The translations under genes were made by a program, and so were the position numbers. From a virus: a DNA stretch of 40,242 bases. Below the pieces are notes generated by a model, which was not told the origin of the DNA, searched no databases, and saw only the letters and a list, made by a program, of their open reading frames with translations. The DNA lies in IMG/VR virus record IMGVR_UViG_3300032893_000142, positions 1 through 40,242 of that record; one strand, written 5' to 3'. This document shows positions 14,397 through 21,525 of the stretch, piece after piece; position 1 is the stretch's first letter; the number at the start of each line of letters is the position of its first letter.

Positions 14397-14936
14397 ATGA
14401 AAAAATGCACAACTTGCAAGGCAGAGAAGGATTTCTCTGCCTTTTCTCGTAATAGCAGGGCCAAAGATGGATACGGTACAGTTTGCAAAGATTGCCACCG
14501 CATCTATCAAAAGGCATGGCAAGAAAAGAATAGGGAAAAGTGCAAGTCGTATAGCGCAAAGCATCGAGAAAAGATAGGCAACGACAAGGTTCTAGAGATG
14601 GCTCGGTTGTATCGAGAAGCCAATCGCCAGAAAACGCGTGATGCTGCGCTCAGGTGGCAAAGAGACAATCCCGGTAAGGTGAATGCTGCCAATGCGGCGA
14701 GATACGCAGCGAAATTGCGCGCGACTCCGGGATGGGCGGATCTTGAAAAGATAGCGAAAATCTATGAGGAAGCGGAAAGACTTGCGAAAGTACATGGCAT
14801 TGACTACCATGTCGACCATGTGGTACCGCTCAGGAGCAAAATAGTCTGCGGCTTGCACTGCGAAGCAAATCTCCAAATCCTTCCGGCTTTTGAGAATCGC
14901 AGTAAAGGCAATCGACGTTGGCCTGACATGCCATAG
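14397..14936 (+). CDS. HNH homing endonuclease with N-terminal zinc ribbon, 179 aa
   Basis: Begins MKKCTTCKAEKDFSAFSRNS with a second CxxC at CKDC, a zinc-ribbon found in many phage HNH nucleases. The C-terminal catalytic part is YHVDHVVPLRS (near residues 139-149) followed by GLHCEANLQILPAFENRSKG, the DH..PL...N...L....N HNH core. It splits the scaffold and coat genes, which are usually adjacent. The DNA is more AT-rich than the flanks. It is a free-standing selfish gene rather than an intron product, as no split exon is apparent. Confidence 0.88.
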   Translation: MKKCTTCKAEKDFSAFSRNSRAKDGYGTVCKDCHRIYQKAWQEKNREKCKSYSAKHREKIGNDKVLEMARLYREANRQKTRDAALRWQRDNPGKVNAANAARYAAKLRATPGWADLEKIAKIYEEAERLAKVHGIDYHVDHVVPLRSKIVCGLHCEANLQILPAFENRSKGNRRWPDMP

Positions 14937-14995
14937 TTTCTAGGCCATCTGAAGCCGTCAATTCAGATCTGTGATCGCCAGTCAGCGAGGGTTCG

Positions 14996-15059
14996 GGGTT
15001 AAGGGCGTCAGCCCGCTTGTTTACCCGGCAAGCGTGTTCGTTTTTTGAACTCTTAACCC
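14996..15059 (+). promoter_or_regulatory. Multi-hairpin (cloverleaf-like) leader of the coat gene
   Basis: An outer stem GGGTTAAG (14996-15003) / CTTAACCC (15052-15059) encloses three hairpins: GGGC/GCCC (15003-15014), CGCTTG/CAAGCG (15014-15034) and GTTC/GAAC (15036-15050). The coat ribosome-binding site AGAGAGGA follows at once (15061-15068). The fold resembles a tRNA but lacks a T-loop consensus and a normal D-loop. It probably controls coat translation or message stability. The part before it (14937-14995) shows nothing recognisable. Confidence 0.45.
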
Positions 15060-15075
15060 AAGAGAGGAACCCAAA

Positions 15076-16278
15076 ATTTCCAGTAATCTGCTGACAATCT
15101 CGATGATCACGAACGAAGCTGTTCGACTGTTCACTCAGTCGAATGCCTTCCTTCGTACCGTCAACCGTCAATACGACGACCAATTCGCGCGCACCGGTGC
15201 CAAGATCGGCAACACGCTGCGCATCCGTCTGCCGAACGATTACGTGGTCAACCAAGGCCCCGCAATCACGCCGCAAGGCACCAACGAACAGAACACCACG
15301 CTCGCCGTCGCGACTCAGGCCAACGTGCCGGTTGAGTTCGGCACCGCCGTTCGCACGATGTCGCTCGACGACTACAGCGAACGCATTCTGGCGCCGGCCG
15401 TCAACCGTCTCGCAGCCTACGTCGCGAACGACCTGATGAACGTGGCGACGACCTCGGCCAACATCGCGCCGAACTTCAGCTCGGGCACCACGCTGATTTC
15501 GCCGTCGGCTTCGACCTGGCTCCAGGCAGGCGCGAACCTCACGAACAATCTCGCGCCGGGCATGGATCGCAAGATCATCATGGACGCTCTGACGCAAGCT
15601 CGCACGGTGTCGAGCCTCGCCGGCCTGTTCAATCCGCAGCGCAAGATCGGCGAGCAGTACGAGACGGGCATGCTGACGACCGATACACTCGGCTTCGACT
15701 GGATGTACGATCAGACGACGCAAGTGCACACGGTCGGTACGTTCTCGGCTGGTACGGTCTCGGGCGGCGGCCAGACGGGCAACACGCTCGTCACCTCGGC
15801 GATCACCGGTACGCTGAACAAGGGCGACATCATCACGCTGCAAGGCGTCAACGCGATCAACCGCCTCACGGGCGCAGATCAAGGCGTGCTGCGCCAGTTC
15901 GTCGTGACGGCAAATGTATCGAGCGGCGCGACCTCGATTCCGATCTACCCCGCCATCGTCCCGGCACCGGCCGCGTTCAACACGGTCACGGCTTCGCCCG
16001 CCGGCGGCGCGACGATCTCGCTGGTGATGGCCGCGGGCAGCTCGTATCGCCAGAACTTCGCCTACTACCCCGAAGCATTCACGCTCGCGACCGCCGACCT
16101 CGAAATGCCGACGAGCGGTGTCGTCGAGGCTGCGCGGGCTGAGTTTGATGGCGTGGCCATGCGCATGATCACGGCGTACGACGTGATGAGCGACAACTTG
16201 ATAACCAGGCTCGATTGCCTATACGGCTATGCCGCGATCCGTCCGGAATGGTCCTGTATCGTTCCCGACGTGCTGTAA
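15076..16278 (+). CDS. P22-type major capsid (coat) protein, 400 aa, ATT start
   Basis: The HK97-fold coat subunit. The sequence LLTISMITNEAVRLFTQSNA then TLRIRLPNDYVVNQGPAITP matches P22 gp5-type coat proteins, and residues about 225-295 (glycine/threonine-rich, GDIITLQGVNAINRLTG) form the inserted I-domain. The first ATG (15103) has no ribosome-binding site and would cut the conserved beginning. Reading upstream, ATT 15076 lies seven bases after AGAGAGGA and gives the expected (M)SSNLLTISM start; the frame is closed by TGA at 15046. ATT is a very rare start codon. Confidence 0.9.
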   Translation: MSSNLLTISMITNEAVRLFTQSNAFLRTVNRQYDDQFARTGAKIGNTLRIRLPNDYVVNQGPAITPQGTNEQNTTLAVATQANVPVEFGTAVRTMSLDDYSERILAPAVNRLAAYVANDLMNVATTSANIAPNFSSGTTLISPSASTWLQAGANLTNNLAPGMDRKIIMDALTQARTVSSLAGLFNPQRKIGEQYETGMLTTDTLGFDWMYDQTTQVHTVGTFSAGTVSGGGQTGNTLVTSAITGTLNKGDIITLQGVNAINRLTGADQGVLRQFVVTANVSSGATSIPIYPAIVPAPAAFNTVTASPAGGATISLVMAAGSSYRQNFAYYPEAFTLATADLEMPTSGVVEAARAEFDGVAMRMITAYDVMSDNLITRLDCLYGYAAIRPEWSCIVPDVL

Positions 16279-16319
16279 GGCTGACTTTTCATAGCCTGTT
16301 CTCCTCGGTGAAGTGAGTT

Positions 16320-16353
16320 AGGCCCGGGGTCGGCTGTCCTCGGGCCTTTTTTT
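16320..16353 (+). terminator. Strong rho-independent terminator after the coat gene
   Basis: AGGCCCG (16320-16326) pairs with CGGGCCT (16341-16347), with three further inner pairs including one G-T, followed directly by seven T (16347-16353). It ends 10 bp before the ATG of the next gene. It should reduce transcription of the tail genes relative to coat. Confidence 0.85.
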
Positions 16354-16363
16354 GGAGATTCGC

Positions 16364-16654
16364 ATGGGTATCCAGGCGAAGTTTGAGATGAGCAACGTGA
16401 ACATGCGGAATTTCACGGCGCCGTATGTCTATCGCGAGTTCCCGAAGTGGGTGACGCTGGCCGATGGCTCGCAGATCATCGTGAACAACGAAGAGGAAGA
16501 ATTCGCCGCGATCGGTGAGAAGGAAGTTGCTCCGGCGGTCAATTCGACCGAGCGGGACGCTCTCCTGACGCGCGCCAAGGAGCTCGGCATCAAGACGCAT
16601 CACCGCATGAGCAACGAGACGCTGCAGCGTCTTATCAGTGATCCCCAATCCTAG
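16364..16654 (+). CDS. Hypothetical protein with C-terminal HeH/SAP-like helix pair, 96 aa
   Basis: ATG 16364 lies six bases after GGAG, better than the TTG at 16352 that sits inside the terminator. The N-terminal part (MGIQAKFEMSNVNMRNFTAP) is beta-like, and residues 63-93 (STERDALLTRAKELGIKTHH then MSNETLQRLISD) look like an HeH/LEM/SAP-type helix-extended-loop-helix, a motif often used for DNA or capsid contact. It follows the coat gene, where P22-like phages may carry head-completion or accessory capsid genes. Function unknown. Confidence 0.6.
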   Translation: MGIQAKFEMSNVNMRNFTAPYVYREFPKWVTLADGSQIIVNNEEEEFAAIGEKEVAPAVNSTERDALLTRAKELGIKTHHRMSNETLQRLISDPQS

Positions 16655-16669
16655 CTAGGAGCGTTTCCC

Positions 16670-17083
16670 GTGAAGAAGATCCTTCTGTCCCTGTGCGTCC
16701 TGTTCGGCATTTTCAGCTCGATGCAGGCTCACGCGCAGTTCAACCCGTCCTCGGGCTTTCAGACCATCACCAACCAGTGCGGCACGTTCTTCCTGCAAGG
16801 GACGACGTATTACAACTATCAGGGCACTTCGATCGGTTCGAGCCTGCCGACGTGTATCCCGCCGATAAGCGTTCAGAACAGCTCGTCTGCGCTGATCATT
16901 CCGGCGAAGTACACGAACGCGACGCTGCCCACGTGCAACGCTTCGACGGCCGGCCTCATCGCGATCGAGACGGACGGCGCGGCGAGTCCTACGTATGCCG
17001 GTGCGGCGACCGGAAGCGGCACGCTATACGTGCAGGTTCTTTGCACGAACTCGAACGGTACATACAGCTGGACCAATCATTAG
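16670..17083 (+). CDS. Exported fibre-like protein with signal peptide, 137 aa
   Basis: The start is GTG 16670 (TAGGAGCG upstream). Residues 1-22 (MKKILLSLCVLFGIFSSMQA-HA) are a clear Sec signal peptide with cleavage expected after AHA. The mature part has four or more cysteines that could form disulfides in the periplasm, and its end (ASTAGLIAIETDGAASPTYA, then GTYSWTNH) resembles modules from phage tail-fibre ends. A secreted protein in the middle of a head-tail operon is unusual; it may act in the host envelope or on released virions. Confidence 0.65.
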   Translation: MKKILLSLCVLFGIFSSMQAHAQFNPSSGFQTITNQCGTFFLQGTTYYNYQGTSIGSSLPTCIPPISVQNSSSALIIPAKYTNATLPTCNASTAGLIAIETDGAASPTYAGAATGSGTLYVQVLCTNSNGTYSWTNH

Positions 17084-17092
17084 GAGTCTTCT

Positions 17093-17839
17093 GTGAGCGT
17101 ACCTGTACCCACCACGCCGTCCGATATCCTGACGCTTGTCCTCAAGCAGGCGAACGTTGTCGGGGTGGGTCAGGTCGCCTCTGCGGAGGACATGAACGAT
17201 TGTTTCAACCTGCTGAACATGATGCTGGCGCAGCTCCAACGGCGCCGGTATTTCGTCTATCAGCTCGTGACGACGGGCTACGTCGCGACCGGCGCACAGT
17301 CCTATACGGTCGGCCCGGGCGGCAACTTCAACATCCCGCGCCCCTCGAAGATCGAATCGGCATTCTTCCGGCAGCAGTTCGGCAATCCGCAGCCGGTCGA
17401 TTACCCGCTTGAGATCCTGCGCTCGACCGAAGATTACAACCGGATATCACTCAAGTCCCTGAATGCGTTCCCGCGGTACGCGTTCTATGACATGGCATAT
17501 CCGATTGGGAATCTTTTCATCTGGCCGCTTCCGAGCAACCAGTATGAAATTTTCATCACGACGATGCTGCAGTTGCAGCAGTTCAACACGATCAACGACA
17601 CGATCGCGCTGCCGGCTGAGTACAAGCTGGCACTGCTCGATATCATGGTGCCGCGCGTGTGCCGGTTCTATGGGCTGCCGGTCGATCCGAGCGATATCGC
17701 ACGTGCGAATGGCTCGCTGAACGTGATCAAGGAAGCGAATGCGGCGATTCCGCAGTTGCAGATGCCGCCGGCGCTCAAGAATAACCGTGGAAGTACGTAC
17801 AATATATACGGGGACTTTTTCATTGGGAGTTCGCCATAA
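17093..17839 (+). CDS. P22 gp4-like tail accessory / head-completion protein, 248 aa
   Basis: Would bind under the portal and extend the channel that closes the filled head. Evidence: the N-terminal helices TPSDILTLVLKQANVVGVGQ then MNDCFNLLNMMLAQLQRRR, the pattern of packaged-DNA-stabilisation protein gp4, and position directly before the gp10-like gene. It is longer than P22 gp4 (166 aa), as in other P22-like phages of beta-proteobacteria. Start is GTG 17093 with TAGGAG upstream. It abuts the next gene without a gap. Confidence 0.75.
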   Translation: MSVPVPTTPSDILTLVLKQANVVGVGQVASAEDMNDCFNLLNMMLAQLQRRRYFVYQLVTTGYVATGAQSYTVGPGGNFNIPRPSKIESAFFRQQFGNPQPVDYPLEILRSTEDYNRISLKSLNAFPRYAFYDMAYPIGNLFIWPLPSNQYEIFITTMLQLQQFNTINDTIALPAEYKLALLDIMVPRVCRFYGLPVDPSDIARANGSLNVIKEANAAIPQLQMPPALKNNRGSTYNIYGDFFIGSSP

Positions 17840-19267
17840 ATGGCAAAACTCCCTCTCACCACTGGTGCATACGAGTCAAAAGCACTCGTAGCGGAGGCTC
17901 AGCGCTGCGTCAACCTGTACATGGAGCGAAATCCCCCGGATTCGCCCTTCCCGTACACGTGCTATCCCACGCCCGGCCTTACGCTGCTCACCACCGCTAC
18001 GCCGACGACCGGCACTGGTTGGCGCGGCCTGTATTTCGCCTCGAACGAGAAGCTTTACGGCGTCTGCGGATCGTCCGTCTACGCGATCAGCTCGACATGG
18101 GCACTGACGCTGCTTGGCAACATCACTTCCGATTCTGGCCAAGTCCAGATGATCGATAATGGCACGTATCTGGTGATCATCGACGGATCGTCTAGCGGCT
18201 GGACAGTGAAGCTTTCGGACAATACGTTCGCGCCTCTCATTTCGAGCGGCTTCGTGGGCGGAAATACGATCCAGTTCGTTGATGGGTTTCTCGTCCTGAA
18301 CAGCCCCGGGACGAATGAGTGGTATATCTCGACCGGCAACGAGATCGTCTTCGATCCGACGATGTTCGCTTCAAAGTCGGGGTTCTCCGACAATCTGGTG
18401 GGCCTCCAGATCACAAAGCGTTACGTCTACCTGCTCGGCACCGCGACGACGGAAGTCTGGTTCGATGCCGGCGACACGCCGTTCCCCTTCGATCGTCTGC
18501 CGGGCGTCTTCATGCAATACGGCTGCACGTCGGTGAATTCGATTGCGCAGATGGATGGCGATATCTACTGGCTTGCGCAGTCGCCACAAGGGGACGCGAT
18601 CATCTGCCGCACGTCGCAGTTCAACGCCGCGCAGATCTCGACGTTCGCGCTCGACAACGAGATGCAGGGATACACGGATCTCGATCAGGCGATCGCCTTC
18701 ACGTACCAGTTCGAAGGTCACTTTTTCTACCTGATCACGTTCCCGGTATCCGATGTGACGTGGCAGTATGACCTGAGCACGCAACAGTGGAATCAGCTTT
18801 CGTGGATCGATAATAACGGCGTTCTCCATCGTCACCGGGCGAACTGCTATGCGCTCGCGTATGGCTCGCCGGTGGTCGGAGATTGGGAGAACGGTCAGCT
18901 TTATCTGTGGGACGTGAACAACTTCACGGACAACGGGCAACCGATCGCGCGTATTCGTGCCTTCCCGCACGGTGTAGACGACAGTTCGAACCGGATCCAC
19001 TATCAGGAATTCATCGCCAACTTTGAAGTTGGCAATGGAGCCGGCAACGTGCCCGTTCCGGTGTTTCTGCGCTGGAGCGACACGCGCGGGCTCTCGTGGG
19101 GTAACGCGGTACAGCGTTCGCTCGGCAAGGAGGGTGAATATCTGACCTCGGTCCAATGGCGCCGCCTCGGTATGGCGCGCGATCGTGTGTTCGAGCTTTC
19201 GTGGTCTGCGCCGTGCAAGACTGCTCTTTTGGGGGCCTGGGTAGATGCCCAGTCGAACAACCAATGA
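17840..19267 (+). CDS. P22 gp10-like packaged-DNA stabilisation protein, 475 aa
   Basis: Tail-hub protein that plugs the portal vertex together with gp4. The sequence starts MAKLPLTTGAYESKALVAEA then QRCVNLYMERNPPDSPFPYT, a typical gp10 beginning, and length is almost exactly that of P22 gp10 (472 aa). The body is beta-propeller-like, with repeated W/Y-G turns and the conserved-looking TEVWFDAGDTPFPFDRLPGV. Its stop overlaps the next ATG. No truncation seen. Confidence 0.85.
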   Translation: MAKLPLTTGAYESKALVAEAQRCVNLYMERNPPDSPFPYTCYPTPGLTLLTTATPTTGTGWRGLYFASNEKLYGVCGSSVYAISSTWALTLLGNITSDSGQVQMIDNGTYLVIIDGSSSGWTVKLSDNTFAPLISSGFVGGNTIQFVDGFLVLNSPGTNEWYISTGNEIVFDPTMFASKSGFSDNLVGLQITKRYVYLLGTATTEVWFDAGDTPFPFDRLPGVFMQYGCTSVNSIAQMDGDIYWLAQSPQGDAIICRTSQFNAAQISTFALDNEMQGYTDLDQAIAFTYQFEGHFFYLITFPVSDVTWQYDLSTQQWNQLSWIDNNGVLHRHRANCYALAYGSPVVGDWENGQLYLWDVNNFTDNGQPIARIRAFPHGVDDSSNRIHYQEFIANFEVGNGAGNVPVPVFLRWSDTRGLSWGNAVQRSLGKEGEYLTSVQWRRLGMARDRVFELSWSAPCKTALLGAWVDAQSNNQ

Positions 19268-19785
19268 GCAACCTTCAGGCAAATGTCCCGCTGGTCAACA
19301 CGAAGTTCGTGGATGCGAGTGGCAACATCACGGAATCGTGGTTCATTTTCCTGATCCAGCTTTGGCGGCGCACAGGTGGCACGACACCGCCGACGACCAG
19401 CATCACGATCGACGACGTATTGGCGCTTGAGCAGACTTTCGGCATCACTGCGCCCTCGTCGTTTGATGTGCAGAGTCTGGCGGCGGCAAACGAAATGACG
19501 TTTGCGCCGGCTGTTGTGCCCCCATCGGATATCGTGGACATGATCTTTCCGCCGGCGGTCCCGCAGATCGTTGATGAAACCTTCGTCGGCGGCGTGGATT
19601 ATACGGCCGGCACGACGACGGTTCTGACGTTGAAGGAATCGTTCGCTTCGAGCGATCGCCTTTGGGTGTTCTTCGATGCCGCATTCCAGGGCGATGATCA
19701 GTATTCGCTTTCTGGAACATCGCTGACGTTCACCAGCGCGATTCCGGTGGGCACGCAGAAGGTTTATATCAAGGGGTTGAGATGA
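19264..19785 (+). CDS. Tail protein sharing a domain with the tailspike, 173 aa
   Basis: ATG 19264 overlaps the gp10-like stop. The N-terminus (LQANVPLVNTKFVDASGNIT then ESWFIFLIQLWRRTGGT) is a common phage motif in short tail or adaptor proteins placed after tail-hub genes. Residues about 105-173 form a beta domain with RLWVFFDAAFQ and IPVGTQKVYIKG that recurs at about residues 97-163 of the tailspike (27363). It may therefore be the adaptor that connects tail hub to spike, or a decayed spike relative. Confidence 0.6.
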   Translation: MSNLQANVPLVNTKFVDASGNITESWFIFLIQLWRRTGGTTPPTTSITIDDVLALEQTFGITAPSSFDVQSLAAANEMTFAPAVVPPSDIVDMIFPPAVPQIVDETFVGGVDYTAGTTTVLTLKESFASSDRLWVFFDAAFQGDDQYSLSGTSLTFTSAIPVGTQKVYIKGLR

Positions 19786-20126
19786 GTAAGCGTCTTCCAG
19801 TCGCGATACCAGCGACGGCCCTCGGCACGTCGGCCAGCACGCTCTACACGGCGCCGACCGCCACTGTCAGCACGATCGGCAATTTTTCGTTCTCGAACAC
19901 GTCGGCGTCGCCGGTGGCATTCACCGTCTACAACGTGCCGAACGCAGGCACAGCGGGGACCGGAAACATCGTCGTTCCTTCCTTCACTCTTTCGGCGGGA
20001 CAGTCGTATGTGCCGCCTCAGTTGATCGGTCTGAGCATCGCCGCGGGCTCGACCATTCAGGCGCTGGCGGGCACGGCGTCTGTGATCAATGCCCAAGGCG
20101 GCGTCTACGAATTCTCAGGGAGCTAA
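19782..20126 (+). CDS. Small beta-rich virion protein, 114 aa
   Basis: Coupled to the preceding gene (ATGA). The sequence MSKRLPVAIPATALGTSAST then LYTAPTATVSTIGNFSFSNT resembles small phage proteins with an LYTAP motif that are usually found in tail or head-decoration clusters and adopt a beta-sandwich. No signal peptide. It is probably a minor virion component, inferred from composition and location. Confidence 0.55.
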   Translation: MSKRLPVAIPATALGTSASTLYTAPTATVSTIGNFSFSNTSASPVAFTVYNVPNAGTAGTGNIVVPSFTLSAGQSYVPPQLIGLSIAAGSTIQALAGTASVINAQGGVYEFSGS

Positions 20127-20129
20127 ATC

Positions 20130-20489
20130 ATGATGACGAACACCACTCCGCAGACCTATTACGGCGTTTCCAGCGATGTCGTCACGCCGCGCGTGATTTC
20201 CATGCAGGGCCCGGGTTCGAGCACGATCTCGGCGATGTATGTGCTGTCGGCCGCGCTGACGCCTGCATCGGTCGGGGCAAACACGACAGCAGTCCAGACC
20301 TTCACCGTGAACGGTTTGGCCGTTGGCGACAGCATCGACATCAACAAGCCTTCGCATCAGGTCGGTCTGTCGATCGGGAACGTCTACGTCAGCGCCGCGA
20401 ACACGCTGCAGATCCAGTACGTGAACACGACGGCTAGCCCGATCACGCCGACGAGCGAAACGTACATCATCGGTGGGACACGTCCGTAA
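20130..20489 (+). CDS. Small beta-rich virion protein, 119 aa
   Basis: ATG 20130 follows CAGGGAGC. A Thr/Ser/Val-rich sequence with LTPASVGANTTAVQTFTVNG and VGDSIDINKPSHQVGLSIGN resembles phage proteins of the TVNGLAVGD...NKP type that occur in tail-fibre clusters. It is beta-rich and soluble. It forms, with the 114-aa gene, a pair of small virion proteins placed before two enzyme genes. Its last base overlaps the next ATG. Confidence 0.55.
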   Translation: MMTNTTPQTYYGVSSDVVTPRVISMQGPGSSTISAMYVLSAALTPASVGANTTAVQTFTVNGLAVGDSIDINKPSHQVGLSIGNVYVSAANTLQIQYVNTTASPITPTSETYIIGGTRP

Positions 20490-21067
20490 TGCGAAATTTT
20501 CTGCGCATCGCCGAGGGGATGAACGTCAAACCCCTTCTGAACGCCCTCTACAGGAAGCCTGAGCTGTGGAAGGCGGACGACTTTTTGCGCAAATTTCCGC
20601 AAGGGCCGTTCGGCGAAACCGACACGATCTATCTGCGGTTTCAGGAACATGTGCCAGTCGAGACGGACGAGGAACTGCAGCTCTATCAGCAGAACAAGCT
20701 AGCCGGCCACGATCTCCACGAATGCCCGTGGCGCCCGGAAGTGAATGAACTTCCCGAGGCGCGCACGCATATCATGGGGCTTGTGACGGCGCTCGGCGCG
20801 ACGCGCCTTGGGCGCTGCATGATCAATCGCGTTGTGCCCGGCGGGCGCATCTTTCCGCACGCAGATTCGCCTTGGCATGCCTCATATTGGGATCGCTATC
20901 ACCTCGTGCTTCAGTCGCGGCCGGGCAACACCTTCCGGTGCGAAGACGAAACGATCTGGATGCGCGAGGGTGAGATCTGGTGGTTCCAGAATGCGCTAGA
21001 GCACGAAGTGATTAACAACAGCGACGCGGACCGCATTCACCTCGTCATGGATTTGAGGTTTTCATGA
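20489..21067 (+). CDS. 2-oxoglutarate/Fe(II) oxygenase, Asp/Asn beta-hydroxylase-like, 192 aa
   Basis: A double-stranded beta-helix oxygenase of the aspartyl/asparaginyl beta-hydroxylase type. Iron ligands are H124 and D126 (FPHADS) and H172 (LEHEVIN), and R182 (DRIHLVMDLR) is placed to bind 2-oxoglutarate. All expected active-site residues are present, so it should be an active enzyme. The substrate is unknown: a phage or host protein side chain is the family-based guess. It sits between virion genes and overlaps a GNAT acetyltransferase by 4 bp, which suggests the two act together. Confidence 0.75.
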   Translation: MRNFLRIAEGMNVKPLLNALYRKPELWKADDFLRKFPQGPFGETDTIYLRFQEHVPVETDEELQLYQQNKLAGHDLHECPWRPEVNELPEARTHIMGLVTALGATRLGRCMINRVVPGGRIFPHADSPWHASYWDRYHLVLQSRPGNTFRCEDETIWMREGEIWWFQNALEHEVINNSDADRIHLVMDLRFS

Positions 21068-21516
21068 TCACTTTCGCGATCGAGAACTTCTCCGATGTCT
21101 ACGGCGAGTTGTTTCCATTGCTCGAGAAACACTACGCCGAGATTTCGACGCACAAGGATCATGGCGTGCTGCTCGATCCGATCGTGGCGGCATATCGCGC
21201 GCGCGAGGCAGACGGATCGCTTCTCATGGTGATCGGTCGTCAGGCCGGCGAGATCGTCGCATACTTCGTCTGCTTCATCGCGCCAGGACTGCACTATGCA
21301 TCGTGCCTCACGTGCTCGCCTGACATTTTCTTTGTGCGCGCCGATCTGCGCGTGGGGCGCACCGGCATCCGCATGTTCCGTTTCGTCGAGGACGAATTGC
21401 GCCGCCGCGGCGTGAAGCGCTGGGCGGTAGGCAGCAAGGTCGAGCACGACGCATCTGCGCTCTTTCGTTATCTCGACTTCCAGCCCGTCGAGACGACATA
21501 CGAAAAGTGGCTATAG
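21064..21516 (+). CDS. GNAT-family acetyltransferase-like protein, 150 aa
   Basis: A GNAT fold is indicated by the strand pattern SLLMVIGRQAGEIVAYFVCF (beta 2-4), IFFVRADLRVGRTGIRMFRF (the beta4-alpha3 acetyl-CoA loop, here RVGRTG in the place of the Q/RxxGxG/A motif) and HDASALFRYLDFQPVETTYE (beta 6-7, with the LGF-like turn). Similar GNAT-like proteins occur in podovirus tail regions, sometimes annotated as internal virion protein A. It is coupled to the hydroxylase-like gene. It could modify a virion or host protein; substrate unknown. Confidence 0.7.
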   Translation: MITFAIENFSDVYGELFPLLEKHYAEISTHKDHGVLLDPIVAAYRAREADGSLLMVIGRQAGEIVAYFVCFIAPGLHYASCLTCSPDIFFVRADLRVGRTGIRMFRFVEDELRRRGVKRWAVGSKVEHDASALFRYLDFQPVETTYEKWL

Positions 21517-21525
21517 GGGAAAATC

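Noticed and set aside
14996-15060. A tRNA gene before the coat gene
   Set aside because: The outline fits (7-bp acceptor-like stem, 7-nt loops), but the D-loop has only 4 nt, the T-loop is GTTTTTT instead of TTCRANY and the anticodon-arm loop lacks a purine at position 37. Kept only as a structured leader.
14397-15075. A group I intron carrying the HNH gene within the coat gene
   Set aside because: The coat reading frame is complete downstream, no 5' exon is found upstream, and the conserved P/Q/R/S core elements were not recognised. The gene seems free-standing.
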